A DNA stretch of 61,174 nucleotides from an uncultured Christensenellaceae bacterium (lineage in GTDB: Bacteria; Bacillota; Clostridia; Christensenellales; Borkfalkiaceae): NCBI GenBank assembly GCA_910588695.1, contig CAJUOV010000013.1, forward strand, positions 1-61,174, in the 5' to 3' direction. Of the stretch, positions 1 through 8,521 are shown in pieces. The position numbers were made by a program, and so were the translations under genes. Position 1 is the stretch's first letter; each line of letters starts with the position of its first letter. The notes beneath the pieces were generated by a model. That model was given only the letters and a program-made list of their open reading frames with translations, did no database searches and was not told the DNA's origin.

Positions 1-1106
1 AACGCATAATCCCCGATACTCTTCACGCCGTCGGGAATCTCGATCACGGTAATGGCGCAGTTTGAAAACGCACTATGCCCGATGCTCTCCGCCCGCTTCG
101 AAAGAACGACATCTTTCAATCCCTTGCATTGTTCAAAGGCTCTATCCCCGATTGAAACGACGCTGTTCGGAATCGTCACACGCGTCAGATTCGGACAACC
201 GGCAAACGCGTACACCCCGATCGAAACGACGCTGTCGGGAATCGAAATATCCGTCAAAGAACGTTTGGTCAAAAACGCGCGCTCCCCGATCGCGGTCACG
301 GGTTTTCCCTCGTAGGCGTAAGGAATCACAATGTCGCCCGACGCCGCTCCCATTCCCGAAACGAAATAAGATTCGCCGTCGTCGTTGAGCATAAACTCCA
401 AGCCCTCGGTCGCGTTCCACCCCAGACCGCAGACGGTGCAAACGTTGTTTTCGTTCCACCGATGTCCCTTTGCGGGAATCGCCTCTTGCTCGATCAAGAC
501 GGTTCCGCAGGTAAAACAGTGACTGCCCTCCGTCTTGCCGTCCTCCGTGCAGGTGGCTTTTTCCGCTCGGTCGATCACTTCGCTATGTCCCTTTGCGGGA
601 ATCACTTCTTGCGGCAGCACAACGGCTTTACAGACAGAACAGTGTTTGCCCTCCGTCTTGCCGTCCTCGGTGCAGCTCGCCTCAAATCCCTTATCGACGA
701 CGACCGTGTGTCCCTTTGCGCGAATGGGTTTTTGCGACACCAAAAGATTTTTGCAGACCGCACAGTGCTTGCCGTCCGTCAATCCCGCTTGCATACAGGT
801 CGCATCGAACCCCTTGTCCGCAACTTCGGTGTGCGGCAACCGTTCCACAGCCAATTCATCCGCTGTAATTGTTTGCGTTGCCGCGGCATCGGCGAACAGC
901 TTTTTGCAGCCCGTACATTCCCAATATTCGTCCGACCCCGTCAAGACGCAGGTCGGCTCCCGCTTAACATAATGAACGAGAACGTGACGGTGCGCCGCAG
1001 GTCCGGCTTGATCATCCCCGCCCTTTCCGCTCTCGCATGCGGCAAAGGCGCACAGCGCGCAGACCAAGGAGAACGCAAGCAAAATAAATTTCATGATTTT
1101 TTTCAT
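1..1106 (-). CDS. BspA-like leucine-rich-repeat surface lipoprotein with Cys-rich repeats (3' part outside window)
   Basis: Read on the reverse strand from ATG at 1106, which has a GGGAGGG Shine-Dalgarno just upstream; the frame stays open to the window edge, so the C-terminus is missing. Residues 1-23 form a signal peptide ending FAA-Cys24, a lipobox, so the mature protein should be membrane anchored and exposed. About four degenerate 40-residue repeats follow, each with His, then C-x-x-C, and ending in AKGH or a variant (about residues 45-220). After about residue 245 the pattern becomes BspA/TpLRR-type repeats: IPDSVVSIG, YAFAGC, LTRVTIPNSV and so on. Proteins of this class are usually adhesins or ligand-binding surface proteins. 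The Cys-pair repeats could bind metal or form disulfides. Family assignment is secure; the ligand is unknown. Confidence 0.85.
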   Translation of the reverse strand, partial: MKKIMKFILLAFSLVCALCAFAACESGKGGDDQAGPAAHRHVLVHYVKREPTCVLTGSDEYWECTGCKKLFADAAATQTITADELAVERLPHTEVADKGFDATCMQAGLTDGKHCAVCKNLLVSQKPIRAKGHTVVVDKGFEASCTEDGKTEGKHCSVCKAVVLPQEVIPAKGHSEVIDRAEKATCTEDGKTEGSHCFTCGTVLIEQEAIPAKGHRWNENNVCTVCGLGWNATEGLEFMLNDDGESYFVSGMGAASGDIVIPYAYEGKPVTAIGERAFLTKRSLTDISIPDSVVSIGVYAFAGCPNLTRVTIPNSVVSIGDRAFEQCKGLKDVVLSKRAESIGHSAFSNCAITVIEIPDGVKSIGDYA

Positions 1107-1124
1107 TCGCGCCCTCCCTTATAA

Positions 1125-1154
1125 ATTATATCACGCTTTGCTTAAAACTGTCAA
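1125..1154 (-). promoter_or_regulatory. sigma-A promoter for the LRR lipoprotein
   Basis: On the minus strand, TTGACA (1149-1154) and TATAAT (1125-1130) are separated by 18 bases and lie 18 bases upstream of the start codon. Both hexamers are perfect consensus. Confidence 0.75.
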
Positions 1155-1188
1155 TCCCTTATAATAAAAACAAAAATTCGTTTATCGC

Positions 1189-1217
1189 TTGATTTTTTCA
1201 CAAAAAGCGTGTAAGAT
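1189..1217 (+). promoter_or_regulatory. sigma-A promoter for argH
   Basis: TTGATT (1189-1194), a 17-base spacer and TAAGAT (1212-1217) lie 26 bases before argH. It is back to back with the promoter of the LRR lipoprotein. Confidence 0.55.
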
Positions 1218-1243
1218 AGATTAGAAACTTCAAGAGGTTATTT

Positions 1244-2617
1244 ATGAAACTTTGGCAAGGCAGATTTTCTTCCCCCATGTCGGCGGACGCGGACTCGTTC
1301 AACGAGTCGCTCTCGTTCGATCAAAAGCTCTACCGCGCAGACATTACCGCATCGCTTGCGCACGCGGAAATGCTGGGCAAATGCAATATTATTCCGCAAG
1401 AGGAATCGGAGACGATCCGAAACGGGCTCAACGAAATTTTGAGCGAGATCGAGAGCGGATCGCTCGAAATCGGAAACGCCGAAGATATTCACTCGTTCGT
1501 AGAAGAAAATCTTGTAAAAAGAATCGGGAGCGTGGGTAAAAAACTGCACACGGCGCGCTCGCGCAACGATCAGGTGGCGACCGACTTCCGTCTTTACGCA
1601 AGAGAGAGCTGCGACAAGGCGATTTCGCTCGTCAAAGATTTGATCGAAACCCTCGTACTGCGCGCCAAGGAAAGCGCGAAGTATCTCATGCCGGGGTTCA
1701 CTCATCTGAGAAAGGCGCAACCCGTCAGTTGCGGACAGTATTTCAACGCCTATTCCGAAATGTTTTTACGCGATTTAGACCGCTTTGCCGCTTGCCGCCG
1801 CCGTCTCAACGTAATGCCTCTCGGCTCCGCCGCCCTCGCAGGCACCTCCTACCCTATCGACAGAGAATTCACGCGGGAGCTTCTCGGTTTTGACGAAATT
1901 TCCGAAAATTCTCTCGACGCGGTTTCCGACCGTGATTTTGTGGCGGACTATCTTTTTGCCGCCTCCCTTGCAATGGCGCACCTGTCCCGCCTGTGCGAAG
2001 ACACCATTCTGTACACCTCGGAAGAATTCGGTTATTGGAATATTCCTGACGAATATTCGACGGGCTCCTCGATTATGCCGCAAAAGAAAAACCCCGATCT
2101 TCCCGAACTCGTGCGCGGTAAAACGGGCAGAGCGTACGGACACCTTATGTCTATCCTGACCGTGATCAAAGGGCTTCCCCTCGCCTACAACAAAGATTTC
2201 CAAGAAGACAAGGAGTGCTTCTTCGACGCGGAAAAAACGCTCTTCTCCTGTGTTGCGATCTATACCGCGCTCATGAAAAAAATTACTTTCAACGTAAATA
2301 AAATGTTCGAGGACGCGGGCAGCGGATTTTCGACCGCGACCGACGTTGCGGACTATCTTGCCAAAAAAGGAATGCCTTTCCGCGACGCGCACGCAGTAAC
2401 GGGCAAACTCGTCAGATACTGTATCGAACAAAACAAGACTCTGTTTTCGCTCACCCTCGACGAATTCCGCGCCGAAAGCGACCTTTTCGATGCGGACATT
2501 CTTCAAGCCGTCACTCCCCGCGCTTCCGCGGAAGCGCGGAATTCCGTGGGTGGCTCCTCTCTCGGCGCGGTGCGCCGCGGCGTAAATTCCATTCGAAAGA
2601 GACTGAAAAAATTCTGA
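1244..2617 (+). CDS. argH: argininosuccinate lyase
   Basis: Cytosolic enzyme of arginine biosynthesis (and urea-type cycles) that splits argininosuccinate into arginine and fumarate. The 457-residue length is normal. It carries the fumarase/aspartase superfamily signature SSIMPQKKNPD near residues 274-284, whose serine is the catalytic base in this family, and the HTARSRNDQ segment near residue 101. Start ATG 1244 follows an AAGAGG Shine-Dalgarno and matches the family N-terminus (KLWQGRF). The next gene starts on the last base of the stop codon (TGATG), so the two are translationally coupled. No other arg gene is in the window. Confidence 0.97.
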   Translation: MKLWQGRFSSPMSADADSFNESLSFDQKLYRADITASLAHAEMLGKCNIIPQEESETIRNGLNEILSEIESGSLEIGNAEDIHSFVEENLVKRIGSVGKKLHTARSRNDQVATDFRLYARESCDKAISLVKDLIETLVLRAKESAKYLMPGFTHLRKAQPVSCGQYFNAYSEMFLRDLDRFAACRRRLNVMPLGSAALAGTSYPIDREFTRELLGFDEISENSLDAVSDRDFVADYLFAASLAMAHLSRLCEDTILYTSEEFGYWNIPDEYSTGSSIMPQKKNPDLPELVRGKTGRAYGHLMSILTVIKGLPLAYNKDFQEDKECFFDAEKTLFSCVAIYTALMKKITFNVNKMFEDAGSGFSTATDVADYLAKKGMPFRDAHAVTGKLVRYCIEQNKTLFSLTLDEFRAESDLFDADILQAVTPRASAEARNSVGGSSLGAVRRGVNSIRKRLKKF

Positions 2618-3273
2618 TGATCGAAGAAAACGTTAAAACGATCCTCGACGGATTAAAAGCGGGAAACCCGTTCGGCGAACCCGTCGCCCTTGTCGCCGCA
2701 ACCAAGACGCGCCCGACCGAAGAGATCAACCGAGCGATCAAAGCGGGCGTAGAGCATATCGGCGAAAACCGCGTGCAGGAGTTTACCGCAAAATTCGAAG
2801 AAGTACGGGGCGCAAACCGACACTTTATCGGCAGATTGCAGACGAACAAGGTCAAATATCTGATTGGGAAGACTTTTTTGATTCACTCCGTCGACCGCGA
2901 CCCTCTTGCCGAAACGGTTGCCTCACTCTCCGAGCGGGCGGGCGTTACAAGCGATATTTTGCTCGAAATCAACCTCGGCGAAGAGAGCAAGGGCGGCTAT
3001 CCCTTCGACACGGCTCTTCGGGCATATGAACGGCTGCGCAACCGAACGGGAATTCGTATCCGCGGCTTTATGGCAATGCTGCCCTTGGGCGCAAGCGAGA
3101 GCGAATCGGGAACGCTGTGCGATCGAATGCGCGCGCTGTTCGATGAGGCGCGGGCGCAAGACGGAAATATAAAATACCTCTCCATGGGCATGAGCGGAGA
3201 TTGGCGGCTCTGCATCGAGCACGGTTCCAACATGATCCGGCTTGGGACTTCCCTCTTCGGAGAAAGAAATTAA
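2617..3273 (+). CDS. yggS: YggS/PLPBP family pyridoxal phosphate homeostasis protein
   Basis: A 218-residue single-domain protein of the alanine-racemase-like TIM-barrel PLP-binding family. Lys30 in VAATKTR is the expected PLP-binding lysine; HIGENRVQEF (47-56), HFIGRLQTNK (69-78) and SMGMSGDW are the other family blocks. Members have no clear catalytic activity and are thought to buffer free PLP and affect amino-acid pools. It overlaps argH by one base and is followed by a terminator, so it is the last gene of a two-gene operon. PdxS/PdxT for PLP synthesis lie 16 kb away. Confidence 0.92.
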   Translation: MIEENVKTILDGLKAGNPFGEPVALVAATKTRPTEEINRAIKAGVEHIGENRVQEFTAKFEEVRGANRHFIGRLQTNKVKYLIGKTFLIHSVDRDPLAETVASLSERAGVTSDILLEINLGEESKGGYPFDTALRAYERLRNRTGIRIRGFMAMLPLGASESESGTLCDRMRALFDEARAQDGNIKYLSMGMSGDWRLCIEHGSNMIRLGTSLFGERN

Positions 3274-3278
3274 AAAAG

Positions 3279-3302
3279 AAAAGAGCCGAAGCTCTTTTTT
3301 TT
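3279..3302 (+). terminator. intrinsic terminator after argH-yggS
   Basis: Stem AAAAGAGC / GCTCTTTT with a CGAA tetraloop, followed by an uninterrupted T-run, starting 6 bases after the yggS stop codon. Confidence 0.85.
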
Positions 3303-3325
3303 ATTTCATTACACATAATAACGTT

Positions 3326-4210
3326 ATGCCCTCATCGATTACCCATTATCTTGTCGCACAAAAAGCGAAAGAAAATTTCCCCGAAGAAATCGCGCGAGCC
3401 GCGGCCGAATGCGACGATTATTATTTTCTGGGAGCGCAGGGTCCCGACGCGCTCTTCTTTTTTCGCCCCCTCTCCAATCGGAAACCAAATTTGGGTCGGT
3501 TGCTCCATAACGCACATGTTCAAAAACTCTTCTGTTTTTTCCGCGACTATTTATCGGGTATCGAAGACAAAACCCAACGCATGCGCCTCATTTCATATAT
3601 GGCAGGCTACCTTTCGCATTATGCCGCGGATGTGGTTTTTCATCCGTTCGTCTACAATTACTTAAAGGAACACAAATCGAAAAAGCCCGTCCACCAGCTC
3701 ATCGAAAACGACTGGGATGTATATTTTCTGCGGGAATATATGGATCGCGGAACGGAAAACTTTCCGTTTCCCCTCTCTGCGAATAAAATTATCGAAGAGG
3801 AAACTCTCGCAAAACTGTTTTATTCATTCGGAATAGTATTGACCGAACCCATTCGAAGCGACAAATTCGATCAATCCATCCGCAATTTCGAAAGATACCT
3901 GTTGCACTTTCACAAACATTGCGACCGCCGACGCAAACGCTGGCGGAGAGCAGAAAAATTACTCGGAATGCAGCCGCGCGTCTCCTATCTTTTTCCGCGC
4001 AAAGACCCTGACAGCGCGTATTTGGACGGCAAAAATTTCGAACGGCTCTCGGAAGGACGCGCAAAGAATGCGGACGATCTTTTCAATCTCGCCGTAAGGG
4101 AAACCGCACGCCTTGTGAAGATATTTTTTGACGCCTCAAACGGCGCGCCCCTTCTCGGGCGCGACTTTAACAGGAGCTTTCACACGGGAAAACAACTCGA
4201 TCAAGCGTAA
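3326..4210 (+). CDS. zinc-dependent phospholipase C-like protein
   Basis: A 294-residue protein resembling the zinc-dependent phospholipase C family of Clostridia. It keeps the histidine/aspartate ligand pattern: SSITHY near the N-terminus, GAQGPD, HNAH and SHYAADVVFHPF. No signal peptide is visible, unlike secreted alpha-toxin-type enzymes, so a cytosolic role is likely and the substrate is unknown. ATG 3326 is preferred over in-frame codons from 3242 because those would run through the upstream terminator and encode low-complexity lysine/serine sequence. There is no Shine-Dalgarno; CATAAT lies exactly 6 bases upstream, suggesting a leaderless or near-leaderless message. Family moderately sure, start less so. 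Confidence 0.75.
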   Translation: MPSSITHYLVAQKAKENFPEEIARAAAECDDYYFLGAQGPDALFFFRPLSNRKPNLGRLLHNAHVQKLFCFFRDYLSGIEDKTQRMRLISYMAGYLSHYAADVVFHPFVYNYLKEHKSKKPVHQLIENDWDVYFLREYMDRGTENFPFPLSANKIIEEETLAKLFYSFGIVLTEPIRSDKFDQSIRNFERYLLHFHKHCDRRRKRWRRAEKLLGMQPRVSYLFPRKDPDSAYLDGKNFERLSEGRAKNADDLFNLAVRETARLVKIFFDASNGAPLLGRDFNRSFHTGKQLDQA

Positions 4211-4238
4211 AAGCGGAGCCGAACGGCTCCGCTTTTAC
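4207..4238. terminator. bidirectional terminator between convergent genes
   Basis: A 14-bp perfect stem, GTAAAAGCGGAGCC and its complement, with a GAAC loop. A's lead in and T's follow, so it can serve the phospholipase-like gene (plus) and the propeller lipoprotein gene (minus). Confidence 0.85.
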
Positions 4239-4268
4239 AATAAAGAGAAACAAATCCGTATGATCGAA

Positions 4269-5771
4269 TTATTCCGACCTGCGCGGGGCAGGAATGACCG
4301 CTCCGTGCAAACGGTAAGTGAAAATATTCTCGTTGTCCCATGAGTTGTGCCCCGTAGAAACGACGACGCGGATTTCCGAAGTATCGGGAAGATACCCGTA
4401 GGCGTCGCGGACGATCCCAGGATTATGATTGCGTTCGAACCCCGTATCGTTGGGGCCTACATAACCCGCCATCTTCCAAGTATAATTACCGCTTTGCAGA
4501 AGGGTACACAGCTGAGACATATTCTCGATATTTTCAAGATACGCCACCATACTGTGCGAGTTCACCCGCGTCAGCGTCTGATCGGGGGGATTCTTTTCAT
4601 TTGTAACACCGCAGACATAGAACCGTTTGCTTTCACTGTCGTAAGCAAAGTCGGGAATCCCGATCCTGCATGTCTGACCGACCGAATTGACGATTCCTCT
4701 GCTCGAAATACTGACCGTAAAATCCTCTTTCAGTTCGGGATTGTCAAGATCGGAAAAATCGTATCTTCTGATACCGGTGCCTCTTAAAGTGGATTGATAG
4801 AACATGAGCACTTCGCCCGACCTGTCGATACTGACGAGCGCGGGCATTCCCGTACCCCAATAAATGCTGCTCGTTCCCTTCATGTCCTGATATTTCTGCT
4901 CCTCGGTCTCGTAGTCGCCGTCGTCGTACCAAGGCACGATCGGATTGATGGTGTTCACTTTGACCCAAGGCCCTTCGGGAGAATTCGCAACGGCGATTCC
5001 CGTCTCGTTCTTCTGGTAATCATCCGTTACGCAGCCGAGATACGCCATGAGATAGGAGTACTGCCGATTTTGGAATTTGAAGCTGCCCTTTACGACTGCG
5101 GGATCGCACGTATGACGGGCGTCCCAAGTCCCCTCCGTAGGCGAGAGCACGATCTTCTCATCGCCGAACAGCCATTTGCCGTTCTCCTGCTTTACGCCCT
5201 TACGATAGCCGATATAGTCCATCATCACGCCGTCGTCGCGATTGGTGCAATACCAGAAATGCATCACCTCGCCCTCGTCCGTCGTTTCGCGCAGAATGGC
5301 GGGACAGTAATTATAGAACTTTGAATCGGACATATCCGAACCGAATAGAATGCTCTCGAAATCGACGGGCAAGACCTCGTTCTGATCGGCTTCTTTTTCG
5401 AGCGTGATCTGAATTTCATCCTCGTAGTCGCGGTACACCGTCGTGAGTTGATCCCCCGACAGCGTGTAGTCGTATACCTCGCCGTCGTAATTTTCTTTGA
5501 CCGCAGTTCCGTCAAAAGAATACGTGGAATTACGGGTCGAAAGCGCGCCCATATAATTGACAACGACGCGCACCGTTCCCTCTTCCGAGAAAGTCGCGGT
5601 GTAAATTTTGAAATCTTTCGTTACGTTCTTACCGTCCAGTAGCGCGGACACAAGCGAATAGGTTCCGTCGAGCGTTTTTTGCGCGGGAGTGTCGCCGCAC
5701 GCCGCAAGGCAGGGCAGCGCAAATACGGCGCAGAGCGTTGCGGCAGCCGCTTTCTTGAATGTATGATTCAT
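4269..5771 (-). CDS. beta-propeller lipoprotein 1 (GH43/GH32-like fold), surface glycan locus
   Basis: A 500-residue lipoprotein: signal peptide ending LAA-Cys25, then a beta-rich domain of about 110 residues that looks lipocalin-like (DGTYSLVS start), then a probable five-bladed propeller. The blades show typical glycosidase-propeller text: WDARHTCDPAVVKG near 210-224, YLMAYLGC, GIAVANSPEGPWVKV and IPDFAYDSESKRFYV. The aspartate in CDPAV is placed where GH43/32/130-type enzymes carry a catalytic acid, but assignment to a CAZy family needs a profile search. It is the last gene of the locus, 9 bases after a close paralogue, and ends at a strong terminator. Likely an extracellular glycosidase or glycan-binding protein; activity not established. 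Confidence 0.7.
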   Translation of the reverse strand: MNHTFKKAAAATLCAVFALPCLAACGDTPAQKTLDGTYSLVSALLDGKNVTKDFKIYTATFSEEGTVRVVVNYMGALSTRNSTYSFDGTAVKENYDGEVYDYTLSGDQLTTVYRDYEDEIQITLEKEADQNEVLPVDFESILFGSDMSDSKFYNYCPAILRETTDEGEVMHFWYCTNRDDGVMMDYIGYRKGVKQENGKWLFGDEKIVLSPTEGTWDARHTCDPAVVKGSFKFQNRQYSYLMAYLGCVTDDYQKNETGIAVANSPEGPWVKVNTINPIVPWYDDGDYETEEQKYQDMKGTSSIYWGTGMPALVSIDRSGEVLMFYQSTLRGTGIRRYDFSDLDNPELKEDFTVSISSRGIVNSVGQTCRIGIPDFAYDSESKRFYVCGVTNEKNPPDQTLTRVNSHSMVAYLENIENMSQLCTLLQSGNYTWKMAGYVGPNDTGFERNHNPGIVRDAYGYLPDTSEIRVVVSTGHNSWDNENIFTYRLHGAVIPAPRRSE

Positions 5772-5780
5772 ACCGCCTCC

Positions 5781-7322
5781 TTATTTGATCTCGAACACGT
5801 AACCGTGAAAACGGTAGGTATGCAATGCGGGCCACTGTCCGCCGCCCGACCAACCGGGGTAATCGGTGTACGCCTCGCACGCGGTGTAAAGTACAGGAAC
5901 GCGGAACGGGCTTGTAAGGTTGCCGTACTCGTCGGTGAGAATACCCATATTATGCACGCGCGCAAATCCCAAACCGCTCGCCGTCAGACTGCCCACTTTG
6001 TTCCATGAGTAAGACGTATTGCCGAAGAATACGTCGAATCCGCTCTCGTCGAGCTGAACATATAAAAGCGTATTGCTGCCCGTGAGCCAGTTGATTCCCT
6101 GATCGGTCGGATAAGGGAAGTCCTCTTTCAGACAGTACAGCCGTTTATTCACGGCGTCGTAAGCCAAATCGGCATTATTGATATTGTCGCTTCCGCCGCT
6201 CGCGTTTACTACGTTCTTTTCTTTGAGTTCGGCAGAGCGCACCTTGACGGGGCGGTCGAGATCGCTCAGATCCCATTCCTCGATCTGCGTGCAGGTTTTT
6301 GTCGCCGTTCCCTTAGCGTAGAACAGATATACCTTTCCTTCGCCCTCAGGATTGATGACGCAGGGCTGTCCGTACCCCCACGCATTCGCGCTGTGCTCGG
6401 GAGAAGTATAAAAGTTTGCGATCGGATTCAAAGAATCTACTTTCACCCAAGGACCGGCAGGCGACTTGGCAACGGCGATCCCCACTTCGTTCTGGGTATT
6501 GTCGCTCGTTACGCAGCCGAGATAAGCCATCAGATAGGAATAGTCCTCTCCGCCCATTCTGAACGTTCCCTTCGTAACGGAAGGGTCGCAAGTGTGACGC
6601 GCGTCCCAAGTGCCTGCGGTGGGCGCAAGCACAAATTCGATATCGCTGAACTTCCATTTGCCCGCCGCGTTCAGAGTGCCTTTGCGGTATGCAACGTAAT
6701 CGGTGACGTTTCCGCTCACTCTATTGCTGCAATACCACACATGCATGGTATCGTTGCCTTCCATCATAACGGTGGGACAGTAATTATAATAATTGCCGTT
6801 CTTATCCTGTCCGAACAGTTCGTCTGTAAATTCGACGCCCTCTTCCGTGACGGGAAGAACAAAATCTTTGTCGTATTGATAGGTCATAACCGTATTCTGT
6901 TTATTGATCTTGCCCGAGTAGGTCATAGACGAGGTTGCAGTATCGAACGAAAACGCGTATTCGCGGATTCCGATCCCGATCGTAAGGGTATTCTCGGAAA
7001 CCGTATAATCGCCCTTGCGCTCGCTCATGCCCGCATAGTCGATCTCATACCAATTCGCCGTATCGTTTTTGAGATAAATACAGTTATAGAGATATTCGTG
7101 TTTTACGCTCACGCCCTGCACCGTTTTTTCGGTGAGGACGTACCACCCCTCTTTACCGACGACGGTTTCGGAGGGATTGCCGGGTTCGTTCGGGTTACTC
7201 GGATCGCCGGTATCCGGCGGATTATCGCCCTGATCGCCGCATCCGACAAGGGAAAACAGCGAACCCGATAATATGAACGCGGAAGCAAGCGCAAGTCCGC
7301 GCAGAAATAGTTTGCGTTTCAT
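5781..7322 (-). CDS. beta-propeller lipoprotein 2, paralogue of the downstream gene
   Basis: A 513-residue lipoprotein when started at ATG 7322, which has AAAGGAG at the right distance; the in-frame ATG at 7343 has none. The signal peptide ends LVG-Cys28 and is followed by a low-complexity linker rich in Asn, Pro, Gly and Glu, then a beta domain and a propeller. The motif WDARHTCDPSVTKG (near 240), YLMAYLGC, GIAVAKSPAGPWVKV and NADLAYDAVNKRLY align with the neighbour at 4269-5771, so the pair arose by duplication. The proline-rich linker probably spans the cell wall. Expected role: extracellular hydrolysis or binding of the carbohydrate imported by the upstream transporter. Exact activity unknown. 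Confidence 0.7.
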   Translation of the reverse strand: MKRKLFLRGLALASAFILSGSLFSLVGCGDQGDNPPDTGDPSNPNEPGNPSETVVGKEGWYVLTEKTVQGVSVKHEYLYNCIYLKNDTANWYEIDYAGMSERKGDYTVSENTLTIGIGIREYAFSFDTATSSMTYSGKINKQNTVMTYQYDKDFVLPVTEEGVEFTDELFGQDKNGNYYNYCPTVMMEGNDTMHVWYCSNRVSGNVTDYVAYRKGTLNAAGKWKFSDIEFVLAPTAGTWDARHTCDPSVTKGTFRMGGEDYSYLMAYLGCVTSDNTQNEVGIAVAKSPAGPWVKVDSLNPIANFYTSPEHSANAWGYGQPCVINPEGEGKVYLFYAKGTATKTCTQIEEWDLSDLDRPVKVRSAELKEKNVVNASGGSDNINNADLAYDAVNKRLYCLKEDFPYPTDQGINWLTGSNTLLYVQLDESGFDVFFGNTSYSWNKVGSLTASGLGFARVHNMGILTDEYGNLTSPFRVPVLYTACEAYTDYPGWSGGGQWPALHTYRFHGYVFEIK

Positions 7323-7354
7323 GAAATTCACTCCTTTGCGCATATCGGGGGATT

Positions 7355-7376
7355 CGGGGGAGGTCTCCCTCCCCCG
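7355..7376 (-). other. intercistronic hairpin
   Basis: GC-rich stem CGGGGGAGG / CCTCCCCCG between two propeller genes, with no T-run after it on the minus strand. More likely an mRNA-stabilising or processing hairpin than a terminator. Confidence 0.45.
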
Positions 7377-7386
7377 TCCCGTTCGG

Positions 7387-8520
7387 TCAGTTCAGAGTAA
7401 CATTGAGAGTCGTCAGATTTTGCGTAAACAAATAATCTTCGTTATCCGCTTCGAGTTCGCAGACATTATAAATGATTTCCGCCGCACCCGCCGCAACGTG
7501 ACCGTATGCGTCGGAGAGAATGCACGCGCCGTAGAGACGCTCGTATTCCGCGTCGGGAGTGTCGGTAGAATCCCAGGTACGAACGCCGACCCAGCCCTCT
7601 CCCGCTTCGATCGTTTCGAGTTCCCCTTCCGCAATATACAGAAGCTGGATTCTGGTGGCATACTGAGGATTGATGGAAGCCGAAGGAGATACGTCTTTGA
7701 CCGCGTAAATCCTGCCCGTTTGCGCGTCGTAAGCAAAGTCCGCGTTGGGGAACATGGGAACGGCGTCGCCGCCCTCGATCCCGCCGTTATTGGGACATTG
7801 GTTTACGCCCGAAAGTTCGATCGTATCGAGATTCGCCGCGTCAAAATCGTAGAACCGCGCAAAGTGCCCGTACACGTCCGCATAGGTGTAGAAGAGGCGG
7901 ATTTTGCTTCCTTTGTCCATATTCACGAGCGAGGGAGCATAGCAGCCGACGGAAGTCGCGCCGTACACGTCGCCGTCGAATTCAATCACGGGAGTCTCGG
8001 AAACTTTTTTCCATTCGCCGTCGGGCGTCTTTGCAACCGCAAGCCCGATCTGGTACTGCGTCTCGTTGCTCGTATCCGTCGCGCAATAGGCGATCATCCA
8101 ACCGTATTCTTCGCTGTCGAGCGTAAACTCGCCTTTGACAAGAGAGGCGGAACCGATGTTTTCGTCCCACTTGCCCGTTTCGCCGCCGAGAACGATCTTT
8201 TCTTCGCCGTATGCCCAGCCTTTGTTCTCGCCCTCTTCAAAAGCAGCTTTGCGCACTGCGATCACGTTATCCTCTTCGCCCGAGGTCTCGTTCGTCGTAT
8301 AGACGAGCCAGCGCGTTTCGCCGTCCTGCAAAAGGTCGGAATCTTTGATATAGTGTCCTCTTCCCGCTACGGGCAGACCGTAAGTTATCTGCGGGGGATT
8401 GGGATTGTCTGAATCATCGGGATCGTCGGGACCGCTCGGATCGTTGCATGCCGCAAATGCGCAGAGCGACGCGCCGACGGCGAGCGCCGAAAATAAAGCC
8501 AAGAATTTTTTTGCTTTCAT
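7387..8520 (-). CDS. beta-propeller lipoprotein 3 (divergent, lacks the conserved DP motif)
   Basis: A 377-residue lipoprotein: signal peptide ending FAA-Cys25, an Asp/Pro-rich linker, then a propeller without the extra N-terminal beta domain of the two paralogues. Shared text includes MIAYCATD, GLAVAKTPDGEWKKV and NADFAYDAQTGRIYAV. Where the paralogues have WDARHTCDPxV, this protein has WDENIGSASLV, so the conserved aspartate is gone. Either this member binds rather than cleaves, or it uses another residue. Start ATG 8520 is preceded by AGGAGGAAAA, and the gap to the upstream gene is a single base, so the pair is tightly coupled. Confidence 0.68.
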   Translation of the reverse strand: MKAKKFLALFSALAVGASLCAFAACNDPSGPDDPDDSDNPNPPQITYGLPVAGRGHYIKDSDLLQDGETRWLVYTTNETSGEEDNVIAVRKAAFEEGENKGWAYGEEKIVLGGETGKWDENIGSASLVKGEFTLDSEEYGWMIAYCATDTSNETQYQIGLAVAKTPDGEWKKVSETPVIEFDGDVYGATSVGCYAPSLVNMDKGSKIRLFYTYADVYGHFARFYDFDAANLDTIELSGVNQCPNNGGIEGGDAVPMFPNADFAYDAQTGRIYAVKDVSPSASINPQYATRIQLLYIAEGELETIEAGEGWVGVRTWDSTDTPDAEYERLYGACILSDAYGHVAAGAAEIIYNVCELEADNEDYLFTQNLTTLNVTLN

Positions 8521-8521
8521 A

